DNA of 64,000 nt, taken from Apteryx mantelli (Eukaryota > Chordata > Aves > Apterygiformes > Apterygidae). Below are positions 13,401 through 26,300 of this stretch, piece by piece; positions within the stretch are counted from its first letter, which is position 1, and each line of letters opens with the position of its first letter. The stretch spans positions 33,686,583 to 33,750,582 of the forward strand of contig NC_089985.1 in the NCBI RefSeq assembly GCF_036417845.1, given 5' to 3'. A program made the translations under genes and the position numbers. The notes beneath the pieces are model-generated. The model was not told where the DNA came from. It ran no database searches and was given only the letters and a program-made list of their open reading frames with translations.

Positions 13401-15236
13401 GTAACTTGTCACAGGCAGTGATGAGTATCAGCTGCCTGAGAGGAAAAAGCAAGAATTTCCCCGTTATTCAGTTAAGAGAGTCTATGAACTGAACCAAAAC
13501 TATAATTCTCCGACAGTCTTCTGACTGCCTTTTCCCAAACCCAGATCAGAAACATGATGCTATAAAAGCCTATAGATGTTTCAGTCTGGCAGAAAGAAGG
13601 ATTTCTCCTCTACCCCTCCCCAAAAAATTGTAAAAGCAAAGTTTGATGCCTTGATCCCATCCTTTAAATCCCACCCCTACACTGTGGATTTAAAGGTTTT
13701 CCATCAAGTAAGACATTTTATTTCTGTTCAAGCTCCCTGCATGTTTCCCATATGCAACAAATCCATCCCTCTTTGCAATATAGCCTTCATGGTAGTCCTA
13801 CCTATGACAGTTTGCTGTGTTGGGCATTGATCTCAATTTCTCATGTTTTCAACCCACCAAATGAGATCTGCCAGCCACTATAAATGGCAAATATGCTGGA
13901 AGCCTTAGATCTCGACACGTACACTGTAATTTTTTAATTTGGGAGGAAAATTGGATGGGACTTCGACATCATAATGAATCTACTGTGTAAAAGTTTCTCA
14001 AAACATATACAAAGGCAATTAGGAAAAATAGGTGAGAAAACGATATGGAGGAAAAAGGACCTCATGATCAAGAGATACAGCACCTAATAGAAAGGTTCAT
14101 TTCAGGCCCAGATTCAAGAGAGAGAGCGCATAGTTGTAACAGATGAAGGATGGTCACGACAGATTTGATTTACCCAGAGGTGTTTATGGGCAGCTTTTAT
14201 TCATAAGCATCTGAGGAGAGGAACCAGCCAAAAAAGAAGGGACCCTAAAGACAACCACAGACAAAGATTATCACTAAACAACACAGGAATCAGAAACCCA
14301 GCCAGGCAAGTGGGACTAAAAAAATATCAGTCTTTTAAGCATAGTTTTTTTTCCCCTTGCCACAAGATACAGGCTAATCTATTTAGTTAGAAAAACATGG
14401 CTCGTTGCAACCCAAGTAATTTTTATTTCTTTATATACCACAAGTTGTAAACTAACCTTGTTAGTTAGAGAAATACAGTTTCACTGCATTCTGACTAATA
14501 GCCCCTGTTTTCCTATGGTCTGATATGTTTTTGTGATGCCTTTACCACTTTGAGAGCCTGACAGGTTTCACATCACCTAAAATCATCTTGGTCACTCCCT
14601 TCTGGCGACCACTTGGATTTCAGAACATATGCTGGGGTGGCATGAAAAATTCTCAATGCACTGCAGTGGAAAAACAATTTGTAACAACATTTCCTGAAGC
14701 GATAGGTTCCAATCCATTGAAACTCTATTTACCATATGCTTGAAAGACTCCAGGAACAACAGAAAGCCGTGCATGGATGCCTCTGTGCAAATGCAAGTCA
14801 AGTAAAAATAGATCCATCTGACCACCATCCAGCTGCACTTGAGAGGCAGTTTGAGGGTGTTTTTAGCTTTTCTGAGTACCTAACCAATCCTCAATGCTTA
14901 TAAGTTTGCACCAAGGAAAGTTTGGCTCTCACCCTATGGAAAGACAATGGAAAATACTCAGGGCAAATTCCCAGCTCATTTCATTGGGGGTTACAGGCAC
15001 TTACATCAGCTGAGGATCTTCTCCTAACTACTCAGAGCAGAAGGCTGAAGTCTGCATAGAAAAGATGTGCACATAAAAATACAGACATACTGCAACAGCA
15101 TATGCCACAGGGGTAAACATCCCCACCCACCTACCTCCCACATCTCCGCAAGTGTCTGGAATGGCTGGTTAGGTTCCCCTTGCTGAAGCAATTTCTCAAG
15201 TGCCTAAGCGCCATACATATTTTCCACACACAGACC

Positions 15237-15250
15237 TGTGTGTGTGTGTG
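15237..15250. repeat. (TG)7 microsatellite
   Basis: Seven uninterrupted TG units followed by a T run; simple repeat about 480 bp before the CR1 copy. Confidence 0.9.
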
Positions 15251-15724
15251 TTTTCTACAGGTTTGTCCCTAGAAGAAAGGTCATTTTGTTGACTTCCAAA
15301 GCTCTCATTTTGTTGTCATTTGCAAGACAGCAATTCAAGCAAGTTTTGTGAAACCAAAACCCCCTATAAGAGAGAGAATTGGCCAGTGTGTACACAGCCA
15401 ACTAACCACTAACATTTACCAACACATAGCATCTCTGGTCAGACAGTTTTGTTTTGCAAATATTTCCCTTAGAGGTCATAGCTTAAAGAGGTCAGAGCTT
15501 GTTTGGTTAGGACGAGTATTAGGGAGCATTTTGGTTTGAAAAGTGAATTAAAAACATGAAGGGACTCATGGAAGGATTCACTATTGGCCTAACTACTCTC
15601 CTGAAAATTTCTGATAAGACTGCAAGAACCATTAAAGGGTTTCTTTTTAAACAATATCAAGTACTTCAGTATGTTTTTTTGGTTGGTTGGCTGGTTTTTT
15701 TATACAGTTGAGCACACAGAAGCA

Positions 15725-16060
15725 AAGGCAAGGGGAGGGATCGAACCATTGCCTAAAAGAGGGTTATAGGAAAGAGGAGTCAAACTCTTCTCAAAGGTGC
15801 ACGCAAAAGTGACAAGAGGCAATGGACACAAACAGCGGCAAGGGAAATTCCATCTGGATATTATGAAAAAAACATTCCCAAAGAGCAGTCAAGCACTGGA
15901 ACAGGGACCCACAGAAGTTGTCAAATGTGTCCTTGAAAATTTTCAAAACTCAGCTGGACTAGGCCCTGAGCAACCTGATCGGACTTCGAAGTCAGCTTAG
16001 ATTTGAGCAAGAAGGCTCTAGTACTACTCCAAGTACTTCTCCAACCTAATCCATGATTAG
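15725..16060 (+). mobile_element. CR1 LINE 3'-end fragment, avian type
   Basis: About 335 bp in sense orientation, truncated at the 5' side as is usual for CR1. Recognisable phrases in order are agtgacaagaggcaatgg, ggatattatgaaaaaaac, aagcactggaacagggaccc, agctggactaggccctgagc, aacctgatcggacttcgaag and a terminal tctccaacctaatccatgatt-like tail. These match the conserved 3' end of avian CR1 elements as I know them, diverged by many substitutions. There is no coding capacity; this is an old, dead insertion. Confidence 0.8.
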
Positions 16061-16137
16061 AGAGAAAACTAGTAATATTAGCATTAATTCCTAGGAGCCA
16101 GAATTAAGTTCAGTGTGACAAACAGTGTCTTGTACAC

Positions 16138-16225
16138 TTTTTTTTTTTTTTAAATACTTTAATCCTGAAATTTCTTTGTACCTTTCTGGGTGGGTATGGT
16201 CTTATTTTTTGGGGGGGGGGGGGGG
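16138..16225. repeat. T14 and G15 homopolymer runs
   Basis: A run of 14 T (16,138-16,151) and, 59 bp later, a run of 15 G (16,211-16,225), both shortly downstream of the CR1 tail. Long G runs are hard to sequence, so the length is uncertain. Confidence 0.85.
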
Positions 16226-16555
16226 AACAAACAAGAAAACACACAATTGTACTTTAACTTATTAGAAACCTGGACATATGCCTTAAAAACAATATTCACG
16301 TGCATTTCAGCACATTTTTGCCAGTGAGAGTTTTTACTTAAACTGTTTGGATATTTTAAAAGTAAATATAACGAGACTTGGATAACTCATAGGATATGGA
16401 TACTCTGGTTCTAGATACCATGGTCAAATGCAGGTCACGTTGCTAGTGCCAAAGGTTTTTCTATCTGATGTTCATTCAGAGGATTCCAGGAAATAAGCTG
16501 CTGTGCATATATGTTCATGCCACAATTTATACCAATTAGCATCTGTGCCTGGAGT

Positions 16556-16690
16556 CTTGACAGACTGGCTGAAATGTTTTTAATCAAAATATGTTTGATG
16601 AAAAGTGGGTTTTTGACAAAAATTAATGTTTCATGGGATTAAAAGAAATCGTTTGCATCAAAATTGTCCAATCTGTCAGAGAGGAACCCA
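16556..16690. repeat. Possible old dispersed repeat, TTTT/AAAA-rich
   Basis: Alternating gaaatgtttttaatc, aaaatatgtttgatgaaaag, tttttgacaaaaattaatg and tttcatgggattaaaag strings resemble a common sauropsid repeat of unknown class built from short T-run/A-run arms. Similar wording occurs near 3,770-3,980, 39,290-39,345 and 52,840-52,920. Family identity not established. Confidence 0.3.
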
Positions 16691-18230
16691 AACCAGAACA
16701 TTCATTGTAAAGAAAAAAAGCAGGAGGGGAGGTGGGGGAGGAGAGAGATAGAATGTATGTTTTCAACATAAAATATATATGTGCAATGCATAACAAATCA
16801 ATATATGCAACATGTACATGTATTTATTTCTTACTACTTAAACAAAACTCTTTCTGTGAGCATAACTATTTTTATTTCAGTTTTCTGGAAGGAAAAAAAC
16901 AACTAAAAAATAGGTGTTTTGGACCAGTTCTCCTTAAGGGAAAGGCAGAGAGGAGATACATGTAGGAAGAATAAAGGCCTCTTTTTTCAGAGGTGACCTT
17001 CTAGGTAAGAACTGAAGCTTGTTATACTGCTGCCAATGAGTTGCTTGATCTATGAATAACGAATGAGAGAACATGAATGTCTAAGGCTGCCTGGTGAGTT
17101 AGCACCTCTGGACAGTTTGAATTCCCCATAAATATAAAGATTAAGGCAGTTTTTGAAGGAAAATGCAGTAACATTTACTTATATGTGCTTAAATGAATGG
17201 AGGAGCCAAAGAACCCCTGGACTCGGAAACACAGAAATCTCCTGGTTCATCACATGCAGTTCCTTACAGTCAATGTATAACAACATTTATTCAGAAAGGT
17301 CCACCAGACTTGACTCCACATAGCTCTATACACCACAAGCCACAAAACACTTCCACGTAATCTATAACAACTTAAAATCTTTAATTTGAAAAACCAAAAG
17401 CCACAAAAATATACAATGCACTACAGGCAAAAAGAAGAAACCCAAAATCCCTGCAAGAACAGGTAATTTGTTAGGTGAAAATTCCTACTGGTCTGAGAAA
17501 GTGGCCCATACCCCATGCTACTTTGGAAACACACACAAAAACAGAAGGAAAAGAATGGCTTCTGCCAGTCTAACTTGGGGAATTTTTTTTCCTGACCCTA
17601 AATCAAATAGTCCATTTTACCTTGAGTGCACAAGGAAGACAGAGCCTCCAGGCACCTGAGCAATTTTATGACACAAAAGGGAGCAATGGGATCGTTTCTG
17701 TTCTCTTATCTACAGAAACTCAATGGGAAGAGAGGAAAACCAAAAAACAGCAAGAAAACAGAATCAAGGGTGGGGAGGGATGGAAACCAATCCTCCCCAT
17801 TGCAGGCAGCCAGTACAACCAGTGAGCATTAGATATGTACAAGGGTGGGCATTCCTAGCCCACAGTCCTGTCTCCAAGAGCAGCTGGTAGTTGATGTTCA
17901 TGAAAATGAGACCCACATGGACTAGTCTACCCACCCATTTTGGTAGAGATTTAAGGAAGCTCTCACCTTCGCAGTGAGCTGTCTAGGACCTCTACCCGAT
18001 TTTGCAGTTTCTCAGGTAGGTACTACAATGAGAAATGAATACATAATTAGACTAGTTTCTGAAAGAGAAAGAAGAAAGGTGTGGGAACCTAAAAGCCTAA
18101 GGTGTTTTACTTGTCTGTGTAAGTTCCTGCTTCTCTGCTGAAAATGGAAGAGAAAAAAAGTGGGTGTAATCTCTGTCGCTAAGGGCAAAGTCATGAACAG
18201 TTAGGGTGGATAAATGTTGAAAGGTTTGGT

Positions 18231-18779
18231 TTGGATAAGCACTCGGGAGTTGGGGTGCTTATCTACATCTCAGTCAGCTTATCTGGAGCACTTCGATCAG
18301 CAGCACTGAGCCAGGAATCATGCCACAGTGTGATCTTTGGGCTTTTCCCAGAAGGTTCCCAGCACCAAGTCTCACCATCCCAGCCAAGTCGGGAATGTCC
18401 AGAGGCAAAACATTCTGATGGCAATCCAAGGCTCTTGCTTCCTTGTCCCTCTCTGGACCAAGGGGAAGGTTCCTCTTTTGTGAGAATAAGAATTGTATAT
18501 AGTTTGGAGAACGAAGGAAATTTTCATCAAATCCAAGAGAAGATTCTGTTCAAGTTTGGGCAGGAGATTCAGAAGTGTTCAGATTTTTATCTAATTGATT
18601 TGCATGCCCCTGTTTATAAGGAGATTCCAGACGTGGAACTACAGACTTTGTTTATTACTGCTTGCACAACTGTCATTTTCAGACGACTTAAATTCCACCC
18701 AACTTCCGGGGGGGAAGGGAGGGTATGGGAATTCACCTCCCATACCATTAGCTGCCTAAAACTTAGGCACCTAGTCTAA
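18231..18779 (+). other. Unclassified hairpin-flanked block with a 182-codon open frame
   Basis: The block opens with a hairpin: GATAAGCAC (18,234-18,242) pairs perfectly with GTGCTTATC (18,255-18,263). It ends with two more: GGTATGGGA (18,722-18,730) with TCCCATACC (18,738-18,746), and TGCCTAA (18,753-18,759) with TTAGGCA (18,763-18,769). An open frame from an ATG at 18,231 runs 182 codons, the longest in intron 2. Its predicted peptide shows no domain, signal peptide or repeat that I recognise, and a frame of this length is expected about once by chance in this much sequence. The block may be an old dispersed repeat or non-autonomous DNA transposon relic; I do not call it a gene. Confidence 0.3.
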
Positions 18780-21700
18780 ACTCATTGGCTAGGCTCCACC
18801 TCCAGCCAGCAGAGAGAGGCTGGCACCTCCAGAGAGCAATTCATCCCATGTATCTCAGACACCTATCTTCAGCTGAGATAAATCACCCACCAGAAGGGCC
18901 TGCCTCTCCCCAGTGACTGCAGGGAGAAGCTGGATGACTTGCTGAGACTAGCCCCATTGTCTGGAGTCCCAGACAATTGCCCTAGTGTGCCCACCAAAGC
19001 AGGTAATTATTACTCTACATGATTTTCCAATAAGCCGAAGCAAGAATGAAGTGGGTAAGTGCTTGATCACAAAGATATTTTGGCGCCTAACTCCAAAGAG
19101 AAAGCAGGGTCCCTAAGTAGGAATAAGAGGCTTAAATCAGCTTCTGGATTTGGGCTTAAGAGACTTTCTCCAAGCCTTCATGCTAATTTGAAACACTTTT
19201 ACAATCATGCTTATGATTTTACCCTGACTGTGGTCCCCTTTGAAAATTCTTTCTCATGAGCCCTTTACTAAAAACTATCCCTAAACTCCTGGATAAGCAG
19301 GAAAAAAATTTATAAAGACAGAAATAGAAATTAACATGAAGGAAAGTCCCCAGCAGCATTCAAAAAGCATCCTGCTGCACAACATTTTTGCCAACACAAA
19401 GGCTTTGAGTCCTCTATTGAGCCAAGCACTCAGGGTTGCTTTCCATCTGCTGGCCCTGAGTTTCTGAGTTCCACCTAGCGACCTCAGGCAAACAAACATC
19501 CTGGCCTCCACACCAAGCTCTTCCAATGCTTCTCCCAATAACATCACGTTTAACTTAGCACAGTAGCCCATAATAGTTGCTGGGTTTATTCTTACGTTCC
19601 TTGCTGAGAATGAAACATTTTTATTGACATGGAAAGATTGCGCCATGTGTATAATTGCTGCATACAGGATGGAAACCACAAGCAATAAAATACTCCATGA
19701 GTGATGACTTGTGTTTACAGTAAACAGGAATGATGCTGCCAGATGTCAGTAGCACCAAATCATGCGTTGCTTATCCCAGGTCTCCAGAAAAAGGAAATAA
19801 AAATATCCATGATGGGGTTTTGTTTCTGACAAGGCTATGACTGCTGGGTTGATTGCATCTTTAAAGCTCTGGGTAAGTGGCAGACACAGGAACTTATTTT
19901 TGTTTCAAGAATCCTTATACGTTATAGTGGGAAAATGACTTTAATATTGTTTTTCAAATGCCAAAATTTAGAAATACCATGTTCCTTTGTCTAGATCTGC
20001 TAGAGTGTTGAGCCTGTATTAAAGCCCAGGGGAGCAGCTGAATGCAGAACATTTGTTCCATATGCCACCCCTCCCCCAGGCCACAAAGCAGCTCCCAAAA
20101 ACCTACACTTTGAGACTCTGGTGAGACCAAATGTCACAACTGCAACATGCCAGGAGAAGGAAGTAGATGAGATCAAAGACATCTCTGTTGTCCTTGGAAC
20201 CAGGGTGTATCCTCCTTTTACCGAGGTCTTTCAAACCAGGACTGCAGTTTTTCCAAATACTCTGCTATAGCTTGAAAAGAAGCTACGAGCCTATTTCCCA
20301 AATAAGCTTCTCCAGTTATGCAGAAGGTTAGACCAGAGAGTTCCTTATGGATTAAAATTTATGCATTTGTGCAACTCCAGCCACTCACTTAGGGCCCACA
20401 GGATGGATTTAGGACTACATACCTTAAGAGTCTAGCCATTCTGAAGGGCTCCCTTTAGGATGCCTTAAAAGTCCTTATTGGAAAGAAGTGCTGGGTATCA
20501 GCCTGAAAAATCAGGACTTTTCTAAAGAAGATCTAGCCAGTCCACTACAAAGCTGAAAGCCAGTATCACTGTTCACTTTTGGCAGTCTTGGCTTCAACTG
20601 CCTAACTCTGGGCATCCAATTTTCAGTCTTCTCGTCCTGTTTTGCTATCCTTTGCATGCCTTGTATAAGAACAAATCTCAAATCCTACTTTTCAGATTGC
20701 AGTGTCAATATATGACATGAAATTATCTCAGTAAATGCCTAGACGGTATTTTGCCAGCAGATGCAGGCTTTCGCCTCCTTTTGCTCCAAGTTGGCTAGAA
20801 GTCTGCCAGTTCCGAAACAAATGCTAGCTGTGAGTATATAGGTGGGTGCACCATGCTGAAAGCCATCACGTGTTGTCTCAAGCTCAGAGTGGGGCTAATA
20901 TGCCTATATAATACCTATTTAGTATGAACACAGGCAATGCTTGGATTTGTTGAGCAAAGGGACAAAGTGAGCTTGCCTGCATCTAGACATATCCCAGTGA
21001 TGCCAAATATCTCAGCAGGCAGTGGAAATTAAAACATGAAATTCTCTCAGGACCAAAGGGTGTTTGTCTTAAATGAACAGTCTCTTAATGTCAATGTCAG
21101 AGATAGCTGCACTTGGAAATCAGGCAATTAAGGATGGAAAGACATATGGCAAATATACTAGAAATGGGATAACTGTTCACCATTTTTTAAATATACTGAT
21201 AGCCCACTGCCTGCAAAATCTATGCCTGTCCATCACAGGGTTCAAACTGTCCTCTGAGCCTTCCTCTGAGCCTTCCCTGTCAATTCACATAACTCCTGGT
21301 AATGGTCTCTTGGCAGCTTCACCCTGAAAACTAATAAGCAGGCAAATTACAGAGTCTTGGACTTATTTCAGAAACACAAGTACCTGATCTCATTCAATAA
21401 TGCATGACGCTAACAGTCCGTTTTGCAGATGTGATTATCCTGGTAATGATGTATTGTGGAGACCAGAATCTGGCGTATGACCTCATCCTTATCTGCAGCT
21501 GCAAAACACCACTGAATTCAAGGTTTAGGCTGCAAGTGGCCTCAGTACAAACACGTCCAGTACTGAGACACTCAGCCCTAAATCCCCCATAAGACCAGAC
21601 ATGACCTGCTGTCTGAGCCAAATTCTCACCTAGTGTAAGTAAGCAGGGAAAACAAATTTCCAAATTGCAGGGGGGGGGGGTTATTTATTTATTTTTCCTA

Positions 21701-23040
21701 TCCAGAACATTGAAACTAAAATAGTTCCAAATCTGCTAGTCCCAGAAGACTGGCATGTTTCATTCGGACATTTCATACATTGTTGTCCATATGAAAATAA
21801 TGTTATCCTGACAAATCTAAGTGTTTTATTTAGACTGAAAACACTGAATGCTTTCAATGTCAACTTTGCTAATCCGAAACTCTTCAGAAATTTTCATTTC
21901 ACTGTATCTTCCTCCTTGGCAAGTATTTTGAGTTCCTGCTCCTATTAGGAAAGGAAAGTTATTTAAAAACACTGATATTCCCTGCAAAAGGAAAATTCCA
22001 GTTGTCAAGCAGTGCAGCATGAAGCACCCATCGTTAGCCAAAATTGTTTGGTGGATAGGACACAGCATATTAAAAAAGTCATGACCCCCATCAGAGGCTT
22101 ACACCCAATAAAAACCTCAGTTCTCCTGCTTTTTCTTCTGCTCATGATCAGGCATGTGTCCATTACACAATTCTCTGCCCACATCTGTTCCCACTGCATG
22201 ACCCCTGGGTGCCCCAAATAAATACCCCAAGTCACATGGCCCAAATCTTCGGCTTACTTCAGAGCAGCCATCACCGTATTCCTGCTACTTCCTACCAAGA
22301 CTAGAAACTGTTGTTTTGTTTTCCATTAGTTCACAATGTCCAGAGAAAAAATATATCCTCCCAGTTGCTTCTTTGCTCAGGTCTCAAGAGCACCTGTTAT
22401 GCATCAAAAAGGGTTCCCATGTCACTGGCAGCCTTTCTCCATTTGCAAATAGTTCTCTCCCATAAACAAACACGCTGGTCTTGTATTCATACAGCAAGAA
22501 AACTTTTTTCTACACAGTATTCGCCTTGTATTCTTGTATACTGACCTTCACTGACTGTCCTGTCTAACCACAACTTTGATACAATGGTCTTTTTCTCCAC
22601 ATGTCTGTGGTTTAAGGGTGATGTTTTAAAACATTCATGAGCTCTGAGCTGGTTACAGCAAAACCTCAGTTATCCCAAATCTCAAATACCTACAGCTCTC
22701 TGCTGCTCGAAAGGGACTTGTTTTCCTTCAAGTTCTGCTAACAACTTTGAGCATTCCCTCAATTAGCCCAAACCTTGGCAGAACATCATATTTATTGGTC
22801 CTAATTCATACAGTTGAAGTTCACAGAAATGGCAGCATCAGAGTTTACCTCTAATAAAGGAGCATTTCTCCTTGAAAGGCAGTTGCCTGTATTTTTCCCC
22901 TTCTGAGGAAATTCTCCATGCCATCAGCTGCTCTCATCCTGTGTTTGCTTGTCTGAGGTACCTCTAGGAAGCCATCCTCTAGCTTCTAACACCTGCAAAA
23001 TCTGGACATGCACCACACATGCAAATTTGAAAGAAGGGAT

Positions 23041-23250
23041 GTGATTAACCATTCAGACAAGTTCCCAAGGGAAGAGGTGGATGAGCCATCTTTTATTCTC
23101 AAAATCAAGACTGGCCATCTCTCTGGAAAATATGCTTCAGCCACCCAACCATTAAGGTTTCTCCACTGGAACAATGAACTATCATTCAGTGATCCGTGAT
23201 AAACAAGGGACTGGACTTGTTGATATAATGGTCCTTCCAGGCTGTGAACT
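23041..23250 (+). mobile_element. CR1-like LINE 3' fragment
   Basis: About 210 bp in sense orientation. It begins with gattaaccattcagacaag and continues through gaagaggtggatgagccatc, aaatcaagactggccatc and gaaaatatgcttcagcc. It ends with gggactggacttgttgat followed by tggtccttccaggc. This order is the conserved end of a CR1 subfamily common in turtles, crocodilians and birds. The short open frame across it is a decayed remnant, not a gene. Confidence 0.72.
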
Positions 23251-23379
23251 CTGACTGAAGAAACCTTCCTATACACACTCAAAGACCTATAACCTGATGT
23301 CCTCACACCTCCAAATATCCCTGACCAGGCAAAAAAGTACCACCCTTAGCAGCAAAACCTTTCCTGCAAGTTCCAGCTG

Positions 23380-23395
23380 ATATATATATATATAT
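23380..23395. repeat. (AT)8 microsatellite
   Basis: Eight AT dinucleotide units, about 130 bp downstream of a CR1-like copy. Confidence 0.9.
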
Positions 23396-26300
23396 CCTGT
23401 TTACCTGCATAGCTATCACTTCCTTTTAGTGCTAGCTATAAAGAGTCCTGAACATTGGTTAGTGTCACAGCAAGTACTGCCTCCTACATCTTTTCATTTA
23501 TCTTGACTTCTTTAACTCCCCATCTTTCTCTACCTCACTACAGATTTCATGCCTGCTCATCCATATATAAATGCTCCCTTTCTTTTCCCTTTTTTTTCTG
23601 TCAAGATATATGCGTATATACGTTTGAGCCAAAACAGTTCAATTTTGTCTTTCAGCTGTTCTGCAGAAGCCATTTACTCGAGGGTAACTGCTATGATAAT
23701 GCAAGAGCCAACTGCTGTAGTGCTTTGATTTGTCTGCTTTAGTCAACTGCTATAAGATTTCCATACCCCCTCCTCAATCTATAACGGGATGTTTATTGTT
23801 CATGATGGCAAAGATAAATTGCCTGGGCACGCAGGGGTCTTCTGGGGGCTTTTCTGAGGATAAAAATCCAAATCTTTACCTAAATTACAATTAAATGAAC
23901 AACAGCACTCTCTGGCTGTATTTTCAGGGCACAGCATGCACCAAGGATGCTGCTGCATCAGTGGCTCTGGTTCAAGTTCTCAGAGGCAGCTCAGTCCAGT
24001 GTATGCCTCTGCAGGCAGCCTGGACAGGACTAGCTCATGGGTCAAAACAGAATGTCACAGATCAGCCACTTTCCCCCCTGCATGTGAGCTGCTCTGCCTG
24101 GAAATCCAGTTGCATCATTCCTAACTGGCAACAGCGTCAGCCCAGAGGGAGCCAATGTGGACAACAGGGGTACTGGTCATGGAGGTGAGCACAAGCTTGA
24201 AACCACAGAGATAGCCTGGATATGACCCATGTCATCATCTGAGACAGAAATAACTCTTGATTCTGAGCATCAGAATGTCTGACTTTGAGGAGAAGTCAGA
24301 GATGACTCCTTGCTGAAGATGCCCCTAATTTAACTGTTGTAGCCTAAAATGTCTGTCCTCTAAAGCCAAACTGTCAACCAAAGGTTTTTATGTTTCTGTC
24401 CTCTTGCCAACTGCCCTAGGAGAATCCATCTTTCCATGAGAAGTCTGTCTGTTCAAGGTGCCTGGAAAACAAGGCAGTGGCCTGTTCTGCCTGTCACTCA
24501 TAACCAGAGGGGAAGCCTGGAGTGACTGGTGAGGCTTATGTCAATAATCACAGGCAGAATGTCCTCTCTGTTTTCCTTTAGTACAATAAACTATGCTTCC
24601 CCACTTCCTTCATCTCTTTCCTCTGCATTCAGACATACGCTCCAGAGGGATGGACCCCTGCTCCTTCTCACCCTCTCCAATCCCTCCCCCATTTTCCTGT
24701 CTCCACTCCTGAGGAAGCATCTCTTGCATACAAGGGTAGTATGTAAGTAACTTCAACTAATTTTGGATGGGCAGATAATAGTAGTATGAACTTCCAGCAA
24801 TATCCTGGTGAATCCCAGCAAAGTACCCCTGAGACTACTGAAAGAGAGGATGTTGTGAGCCCTGCTTATAGACTCCAAGGCCAGCTAAAGAACTAGGGTA
24901 ATTATTACCCCAGTATTCCTCATTCCACATCTGAAAAGAGAACTGATAGTAAAAAAGGATTGAAATTATTCTTAGTCCAGAAACAAGGAGTTGCAGAGTG
25001 GTGAAAAAAGTCTGTGTTTTGGATCAGGATGTATGAAAGAGTCCTCAAACTCAAATTTGAGCCACAGTGTTTACAACCAATTTCCTCTTCACATGAATTA
25101 AATGAGGGCCCATAACCTACACAGGTCAAACACATATCCCTGTTTCTATTTTTTTTGCATTATTTTTGCATCTATGTTTGTGCTTATATAGGTATATCCT
25201 ACCTTTTATCCAGTATGGTGAACAGAGAGAACACATCTGTAACAGAAAGCCAACTATTAGGAGATCAGCTTTGGAGAAAAACAAGCAGACTACAGCTCCT
25301 TCTTGTGCCTCTGACAGCTAACACAACAACAACAATTACAATTAATAGCAACTAAACCCTATAAAGGTGCTCATCTTCTGAAGATACAATTGGTCTGCTT
25401 GTGAGGAAGGTGTATTTAAACCCTCAGTTGAGGTGAATGACTCATCAAGAGGAAGTATAAGAATGAATGGCTGGCATTTCCTTTGCTTTAGAAGTGGTCT
25501 GAGAATCAGATTCAGCTGGGGGAAGGAAGTGAGAGCTTTCAGGAGTTGCTTTAGACATCTCTGTATGAAATACAGGCTAGGAACAGGCTTTGGGGTTAGC
25601 TAGTTTCTTTGCTTCTCTGACTTTAATTTCTAGCTTCATAGGTTTTTTTCCTTTATTCAGCTTTCTTTCCTTAGTTGTTCTATTTTGCATGCTTTATTCC
25701 ACCTGTTGCACAGAGATTTCTGAGCTAGCTTTCTACTCTAAGTATGAATCTATATATCTGATCAATGACAGACAGCTAATGAGAGGAAACTAGCATATAG
25801 GTTCCCAAGGTAGCATTGAGGAACAGCTTTCTTAGGCTCTAAACTGGATTATTTCTGTAGATGAGGCAAGAGGACTCTGTAGAACTAGAACAGTAAATTT
25901 AGAGCAGGGATCAAGACCCTGTTTTTCTGGGGTCTAAAGTTATCCTCATGCTCTCAAGAGCATGGAGGATCTTGCTCCAAGGGGCTGTCTGTTGAGCTGT
26001 CCCTGGCTGTTCTTTCCTTCCTGCACTGCACTTAATGCTGTTTGACTTGAAAGCAAGGTACAAAGCTCCTTTTTACTGGGCCATAGTGATAAACTTCTTG
26101 GATGAAAGGTGCGGGGAAATCTACAGCAGATGAAGCTCTGCAAGGTTGCTACTCGTCTTGATTTCAAACCAAATGGAACATATTTTTTTCTTTTTTCCTT
26201 TTCTGCAAACAAGCAGCTTATTATAATGTGCAATAAACAGTGGTGTTTGGGGCCTTCCTTGCCAAGATGACCTTGTGGCTGTAGTTTTTCTGCTCTTGCA

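Larger units (their letters stand above)
8566..15724. other. Intron 2 stretch, no gene seen
   Basis: Non-coding. It holds the AT-rich block at 9,440-9,740, a short hairpin at 10,443, an A14 run at 11,542-11,555, a T run near 13,328 and a TG repeat at 15,237. No exon or RNA gene recognised. Confidence 0.6.

Noticed and set aside
19281-19685. 134-codon open frame on the minus strand
   Set aside because: No recognisable motif, no splice context for the TIKI gene, and length within chance expectation for this amount of sequence.
23008-23199. 63-codon open frame
   Set aside because: Lies in a decayed CR1-like fragment.
23715-23745. Minus-strand Lys-His-Tyr-Ser-Ser, resembling the Lys-His-Tyr-Asn-Cys motif expected in a later TIKI exon
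   Set aside because: Only three residues agree and the flanking translation does not resemble the family.
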